Origin: Rhodospirillales bacterium
Lineage (GTDB): Bacteria > Pseudomonadota > Alphaproteobacteria > Rhodospirillales > Casp-alpha2
Direction: 5' to 3'
DNA: 10,897 nt
NCBI GenBank assembly: GCA_018664265.1
Contig: JABJOR010000174.1
Span: forward strand, 1-10,897
Part shown: one piece after another, positions 6,955 to 10,897 of the stretch
Numbering within the stretch: the first letter of the stretch is position 1
How the letters are laid out: every line of letters begins with the position of its first letter
Made by a program: the position numbers and the translations under genes
The notes under the pieces: model-generated
The model's input: the letters and a program-made list of their open reading frames with translations, nothing else
Databases searched by the model: none
What the model was told of the DNA's origin: nothing

Positions 6955-8193
6955 TTAATCTTGTGATTCTTCAATGCGCGGATCAAGGCTTGAAACAATC
7001 GGTGATTGCTTGGGCATGCTGACCACGAATGGCTCGAAATCGTCGGGCTTCTCACGTGGTTTTCTGGCCAGTCTATAAATAGTATACCCGGCAATGGTTG
7101 CATGGGTTGCCGCTGTCGTAAAGAACAGGCCATTGTAGGATGACATTTCAATAACGATGGACGCAACAATTGGCCCGGCAATAGCGCCAAGGCCAAAGGT
7201 TAGCAGCAATGCAGATGTGACATGCACGAAGTCTTCCGGTTCTACGAAATCGTTTATATGCGCAGCGCACAATGAATATAGTGTCAGGGAAAATCCGCCA
7301 TAACATCCAGCCAGTACCAGTAATGCAATAAGTGAAGGCTCCGGAACAAGTGCCAAGGCAAGTCCGGTCAGGCCTGCTGCAATGGTCACTCCGAGCAGCA
7401 CAACACGACGATCGAACTGATCAGACAATCGCCCGATGGGAAACTGGGTGATCGCCCCACCGCCGATGACGGCGGTCATGAACCAACCAACCTCGACAAA
7501 GCTCAAGCCGCTCTGACTGGCATAAATTGGTGCCAGCGACCAGAGAGAGCCATTGGCGAACCCGACCAGAGTGCACCCCGTCAAGGCGAGGGGGGAAATT
7601 TTGTAAACCCACAACAGACGCGGCTTAACACTTTCCAGCGGCGTAGGGGCAATGCTTCGGGTCATCGCTGTGGGGACCAGCGCAATGATCAGCATAATCG
7701 CTGCAATGGTGAAAAGTTCATATCCGCCAACTTTACCGAGGCCTAGCAATTGCTGGCCACCGACAGAACCGGCAAGGATAACCATCTGATAAATGGAAAA
7801 CACCCGCCCCCTGTATTCGTTTTCGGATCGCTCGTTAAGCCAGCTTTCAATGACCATGAATAATCCAGCCATGCAGATCCCATTGATCGCCCGAAGAATA
7901 CTCCAGACAACAGGATTTATCAGCATCGGCATAATCAACGTGGCGCAGGCAGCAATAGCACAAAATGCGGCAAAGGCCCTGATATGCCCGCTGCGCCTGA
8001 CAACGAGTGGGCAGATCAGGCAGCCAACAGCAAACCCGGTGAATTGGGCCGCGCCAATTACACCAACCTCAATGGACGAAAATGTAGCCAGATCAGCCTG
8101 AAGTGGTATCAGGGTGCTCAGCAAACCGGTCCCGATCAGCATAAAGAAAGAGCTAATCAATAAGACTGAAATATTGGCCAGAGTTGTTCGCAT
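6955..8193 (-). CDS. MFS transporter, YcaD-like
   Basis: This is a 412-residue inner-membrane carrier of the major facilitator superfamily with about twelve hydrophobic segments. Segments run from about 8-30 through 355-374, with a charged central loop near 178-198 and a hydrophilic C-terminal tail (375-412). It resembles E. coli YcaD most closely. The first half has VIESWLNERSENEYRGR (114-130) and VGGQQLLGLG (144-153). The second half has GSLWSLAPIYASQSGLS (215-231) followed by the MFS loop motif FPIGRLSDQFDRR (251-263), the counterpart of the YcaD block around WPIGRLADKFGR. The substrate is unknown for this group. It is 20 nt ahead of the Ldh2-family oxidoreductase and likely co-transcribed with it, which hints at a small organic acid or related compound. 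The ATG at 8193 gives a good N-terminus before the first membrane helix, though the upstream ribosome site is weak. The 98-nt gap after cysS may contain its own control region. Confidence 0.88.
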   Translation of the reverse strand: MRTTLANISVLLISSFFMLIGTGLLSTLIPLQADLATFSSIEVGVIGAAQFTGFAVGCLICPLVVRRSGHIRAFAAFCAIAACATLIMPMLINPVVWSILRAINGICMAGLFMVIESWLNERSENEYRGRVFSIYQMVILAGSVGGQQLLGLGKVGGYELFTIAAIMLIIALVPTAMTRSIAPTPLESVKPRLLWVYKISPLALTGCTLVGFANGSLWSLAPIYASQSGLSFVEVGWFMTAVIGGGAITQFPIGRLSDQFDRRVVLLGVTIAAGLTGLALALVPEPSLIALLVLAGCYGGFSLTLYSLCAAHINDFVEPEDFVHVTSALLLTFGLGAIAGPIVASIVIEMSSYNGLFFTTAATHATIAGYTIYRLARKPREKPDDFEPFVVSMPKQSPIVSSLDPRIEESQD

Positions 8194-8206
8194 AGGTGCC
8201 CGCTTA

Positions 8207-8276
8207 CGTGTGTTAAATACGGAAACACGCTAGCCCTGAATGACAACTTGGGGAAGTGACAATAACTTGGCGGGAA
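8207..8276. promoter_or_regulatory. Repeat-bearing leader between cysS and the MFS gene
   Basis: The 98-nt gap holds an imperfect direct repeat: TGACAACTTGGGGAA (8241-8255) and TGACAATAACTTGGCGGGAA (8257-8276), sharing TGAC, AACTTGG and GGAA. Closer to the MFS start codon is a short inverted repeat, GTGTT (8210-8214) and AACAC (8224-8228), separated by 9 nt. Together they could be transcription-factor sites controlling the MFS/oxidoreductase pair separately from gltX-cysS. No good sigma70 promoter was found here, and no regulator gene is adjacent in the window, so the role is a guess. Confidence 0.25.
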
Positions 8277-8291
8277 ACGAAAATAATTTTG

Positions 8292-9647
8292 TCAGGCGCG
8301 TTTCCAAGTCGTGCCGTCTGGCCCGTCTTCCAAAACGATGTCCTGGGCTGCCAGCTCATCGCGGATTTCGTCGGAGCGGGCGAAGTCTTTATTCTTTCGG
8401 GCGTCGGTGCGTTCAATGATCAAGGCATCTATGGCTGCCTCATTCACGTCCGCGGCTCCGGCGGGTTGCCATGAGGACCACTCATCAGCGCTTTGGAACA
8501 TCAAGCCAATGAAGGTGGCGCCGGCTTTTAACGCGCGCATAGCCTCTGGCGTGCCGACGCTGGCAAGCTTGTGCAGCTCAGCGATGGCCTTGGGTGTGTT
8601 GAGATCGTCGCACAAGGCTTCAATCACACTACCCGGAACATCATCATCGGTGTGGCTTACATCGCCGACCAGTCTATACCATTTATCTAAGGTGCGTTTG
8701 GACTCGGCAATACCGTCTTTGGTGAAATCCTGCGGCTGGCGATAGTGGGTTTGCAGCAGGGTCAGGCGAATGGCCTGTCCGGGAAATTCATCCAGCAGGT
8801 CATGTACAACGTAGAAGTTGCCCAAACTCTTGGACATCTTCTCGCCTTCGGACATCAGGTAGCCGTTGTGCATCCAGTATTTGGCCATGATGTCTTTGTG
8901 ATTTGCGCAACGGCTTTGGGCCAGCTCGTTTTCATGATGCGGGAAGATTAAATCCTGCCCACCACCATGGACGTCAAAAGTTTCACCCAGATAGGCTTTC
9001 GACATGGCGGAGCATTCTATGTGCCAGCCCGGTCGACCTCGGCCCCATGGACTGTCCCAACCCGGCGTTTCTGCATCGGAAGGCTTCCATAGCACGAAAT
9101 CACAAGCGTCCAGTTTATAGGGCGCAACTTCGACACGGGCTCCGGCAATAAGTTCATCCTGACTGTGGCGGGAAAGTTGACCGTATTCAGCCATGCTCGG
9201 CACCTTGAACAACACATGGCCATCGGCTTCATAAGCATTGCCCTGTGCAATCAGGGTTTCGATCATCTCGATCATTTCTTTGATATGATCGGTGGCGCGT
9301 GGCTCTACATCCGGTGGCAGGGCACCAATGGCAGCCATGTCTTCCTGATAGGCTTTCGTCGTGCGCCCGGTAATGACGCTGATATCTTCGCCAGTTTCTT
9401 TGGCCTTGGCGTTAATCTTGTCTTCCACATCGGTGATGTTTCGCACGTAGGTGACTTTTGGATAAAGCCTGCGTAATAATCTGGTAAACACATCAAACAC
9501 AACCACAGGCCGTGCATTGCCGATATGGGCATAGTCATAAACCGTCGGGCCGCAGACATACATGCGAACATGGGCAGGGTCCAAAGGCTCGAAGACTTCT
9601 TTGGTGCGGCTTAAAGTATTGTGGACAGAAAGAGATTTAACAGACAT
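8292..9647 (-). CDS. cysS: Cysteine--tRNA ligase
   Basis: This is the class I aminoacyl-tRNA synthetase that activates cysteine with ATP and charges tRNA-Cys in the cytoplasm. The 451 residues are the normal full length. The Rossmann-fold catalytic domain shows the HIGH-type motif in CGPTVYDYAHIGNARP (32-47) and the KMSKS loop EKMSKSLGN (269-277). The four zinc ligands that select cysteine are present at C32, C212 (GWHIECSAM), H237 and E241 (FPHHENELAQS). The DALR-type helical anticodon region follows from about 340, ending in the family-typical C-terminal LEDGPDGTTWKR (439-450). The ATG lies 24 nt after the gltX stop, with no strong Shine-Dalgarno, so translation may depend partly on coupling with gltX. 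Identification is not in doubt. Confidence 0.97.
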   Translation of the reverse strand: MSVKSLSVHNTLSRTKEVFEPLDPAHVRMYVCGPTVYDYAHIGNARPVVVFDVFTRLLRRLYPKVTYVRNITDVEDKINAKAKETGEDISVITGRTTKAYQEDMAAIGALPPDVEPRATDHIKEMIEMIETLIAQGNAYEADGHVLFKVPSMAEYGQLSRHSQDELIAGARVEVAPYKLDACDFVLWKPSDAETPGWDSPWGRGRPGWHIECSAMSKAYLGETFDVHGGGQDLIFPHHENELAQSRCANHKDIMAKYWMHNGYLMSEGEKMSKSLGNFYVVHDLLDEFPGQAIRLTLLQTHYRQPQDFTKDGIAESKRTLDKWYRLVGDVSHTDDDVPGSVIEALCDDLNTPKAIAELHKLASVGTPEAMRALKAGATFIGLMFQSADEWSSWQPAGAADVNEAAIDALIIERTDARKNKDFARSDEIRDELAAQDIVLEDGPDGTTWKRA

Positions 9648-9671
9648 GGCGGCTCGGCTTTAAACAGTTGG

Positions 9672-10897
9672 TTATTTTGGAAGGCGTGTCAGGACACGCG
9701 CGCGGCCCATGAGAGGTAGCAGATGCTTAAGCTCCGGTCCATGGTCAAGGCCTCTTAATGCCAGACGCAGTGGCATGAACAGCGGTTTACCTTTACGTCC
9801 GGTGGCTTGCTTGATGGCACCTGTCCAGGCGGACCAGGTTGTCTCGTCCCAGGGCTCCGGCGGTAACAACTCTGTCGCGGCGCTCAGGAATTCGCCATCA
9901 TCAGATTCAATGACAGGCTCAATATCGCCAAAACACACGGTGTGCCAAATCGCAACATCGGAAAGCTTTTCCAGATTGGCACGGACTGCTTCCCAGAACG
10001 GAGCATCCATCTTGTCCAGTTCAATTTCGGCCAGACGAGGCGCAATATCTTCAAAGCTTGTAATATGCAGAAGGCGGGCGTTCAGCGCCCACAGGCGTTC
10101 CGGATCAAACTTGGGGGCTGCACGCCCGAAATGGGTCAAATCAAAATCAGCCGCGAGTTCTTCAATGTCGTTGCAGGGCTCAATATTGTCGGACGTTCCC
10201 AAGTGTGCGAGCAGGCTGTTAATCGCCATTGCTTCCAGGCCTTGTTCGCGCATTTCGCCCAAGCTGAGCGAACCCAAACGTTTGGACAGCCCACCACCGC
10301 CTGCATCGGTCAGCAGAGCTAAGTGGGCAAACACTGGGGCACTTGCGCCAAGCGCTTCAAACAGCTGAATTTGAATGGCGGAGTTTGTAACGTGGTCTTC
10401 ACCGCGCAGAACGTGGGTAACTTTCATGTCCACGTCATCCACGGCAGAAGGCATCATGTAAAGGTAGCTGCCATCGCCGCGCACAAGAACCGGATCGGAC
10501 AGATTGGTGCCATTGAAGTTAACCGGGCCACGCACCAGATCATCGAAGCTGATTTCTTCGTGATTGAGTTTGAAGCGCCAGTGCGGGGTGCGGCCTTCGG
10601 CCTCACATTCTGCGCGTTGCGCATCACTCATAGACAGCGCAGCACGATCATAAACCGGTGGATTGCCAGACTTTAACTGGCGGCGGCGTTTGTATTCCAG
10701 CTCTTCCGGGGTCTCGAAACACGGATAGACCCGTCCGCTTTCTTTCAGACGCTCGAAAGCAGCATCGTAAGCAGCCAGGCGTTCGGATTGTCTTTCCAGA
10801 ACATCCCAGTGCAGCCCAAGCCACGTCAGGTCCTGTTCTATGGATTCGGCAAATTCCGGTGTTGATCGCGCAAGATCGGTATCGTCCATGCGCAAAA
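9672..10897 (-). CDS. gltX: Glutamate--tRNA ligase, 5' end beyond the window
   Basis: This is a class I GluRS that attaches glutamate to tRNA-Glu. The visible frame runs off the right edge. Its first residues, [12 protein letters not shown], match the conserved LRIEDTDRERST block that normally follows the HIGH region, so about 35-45 N-terminal residues, including HIGH, are outside. Visible landmarks (numbered from the first visible Leu) are [13 protein letters not shown] (54-66), HWRFKL (105-110), [12 protein letters not shown] (161-172) and the KMSKS-equivalent GLSKRLGS (202-209). The C-terminal helical anticodon-binding region ends in [17 protein letters not shown] (364-380) and a RARVLTRL tail. 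The full protein would be about 445 residues, on the short side for GluRS. Many alphaproteobacteria carry two GluRS paralogues and make Gln-tRNA indirectly through GatCAB. Whether this one also mischarges tRNA-Gln cannot be seen. It heads a gltX-cysS unit with 24-nt spacing. Confidence 0.95.
   Translation of the reverse strand, partial: LRMDDTDLARSTPEFAESIEQDLTWLGLHWDVLERQSERLAAYDAAFERLKESGRVYPCFETPEELEYKRRRQLKSGNPPVYDRAALSMSDAQRAECEAEGRTPHWRFKLNHEEISFDDLVRGPVNFNGTNLSDPVLVRGDGSYLYMMPSAVDDVDMKVTHVLRGEDHVTNSAIQIQLFEALGASAPVFAHLALLTDAGGGGLSKRLGSLSLGEMREQGLEAMAINSLLAHLGTSDNIEPCNDIEELAADFDLTHFGRAAPKFDPERLWALNARLLHITSFEDIAPRLAEIELDKMDAPFWEAVRANLEKLSDVAIWHTVCFGDIEPVIESDDGEFLSAATELLPPEPWDETTWSAWTGAIKQATGRKGKPLFMPLRLALRGLDHGPELKHLLPLMGRARVLTRLPK

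Noticed and set aside
9709..10368. Long plus-strand open frame (219 codons) opposite gltX
   Set aside because: It lies wholly antisense to a strongly conserved gltX. Its translation is rich in Ser, Arg and Ala as expected of a complementary shadow frame, with no recognisable domain.

Overview
The window looks like a chromosomal segment of a medium-GC alphaproteobacterium, probably a marine Rhodospirillales-like organism. This rests on protein style: a GltX with a [12 protein letters not shown] KMSKS loop beside CysS, a CimA-type citramalate synthase followed by a TrmJ-like SpoU methyltransferase, and a histidine-kinase-like H-box of the kind common in that order. No 16S or other taxonomic marker is present, so this is inference.

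Almost everything lies on the minus strand. Read in transcription order from the right edge: gltX (5' end outside the window), cysS, a YcaD-like MFS transporter, an Ldh2-family NAD(P)-dependent oxidoreductase, an AT-rich gap of 324 bp, a 915-aa PAS/HisKA/PAS/PAS/GGDEF/EAL signalling protein, then cimA and the N-terminal third of trmJ. The only convincing plus-strand gene is a 196-aa acidic, helical protein of unknown function at 2230-2820. It converges on the EAL gene and carries two FliM/CheZ-like 'Q..[IV]DAM[LF]' peptides at its C-terminus.

Functionally there are three blocks. (1) Core translation and amino-acid genes: gltX-cysS at one end, and cimA (isoleucine precursor via citramalate) plus trmJ (tRNA anticodon-loop methylation) at the other. 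(2) A two-gene MFS/oxidoreductase unit (20-nt spacing) that may import or export and oxidise or reduce a 2-hydroxy or 2-oxo acid. (3) A signalling pair: a probable c-di-GMP phosphodiesterase with a degenerate GGDEF domain and a HisKA domain lacking its ATPase, beside the possible CheY-binding protein.

The main oddities are an abrupt break in trmJ near base 110, where an unrelated AT-rich segment begins (insertion or assembly junction); non-canonical active-site motifs in the Ldh2 protein; the HisKA-without-HATPase architecture; and a protein-like short frame at 2035-2208 between cimA and the plus-strand gene. I see no RNA genes, CRISPR arrays, or recognisable transposase or insertion sequence.
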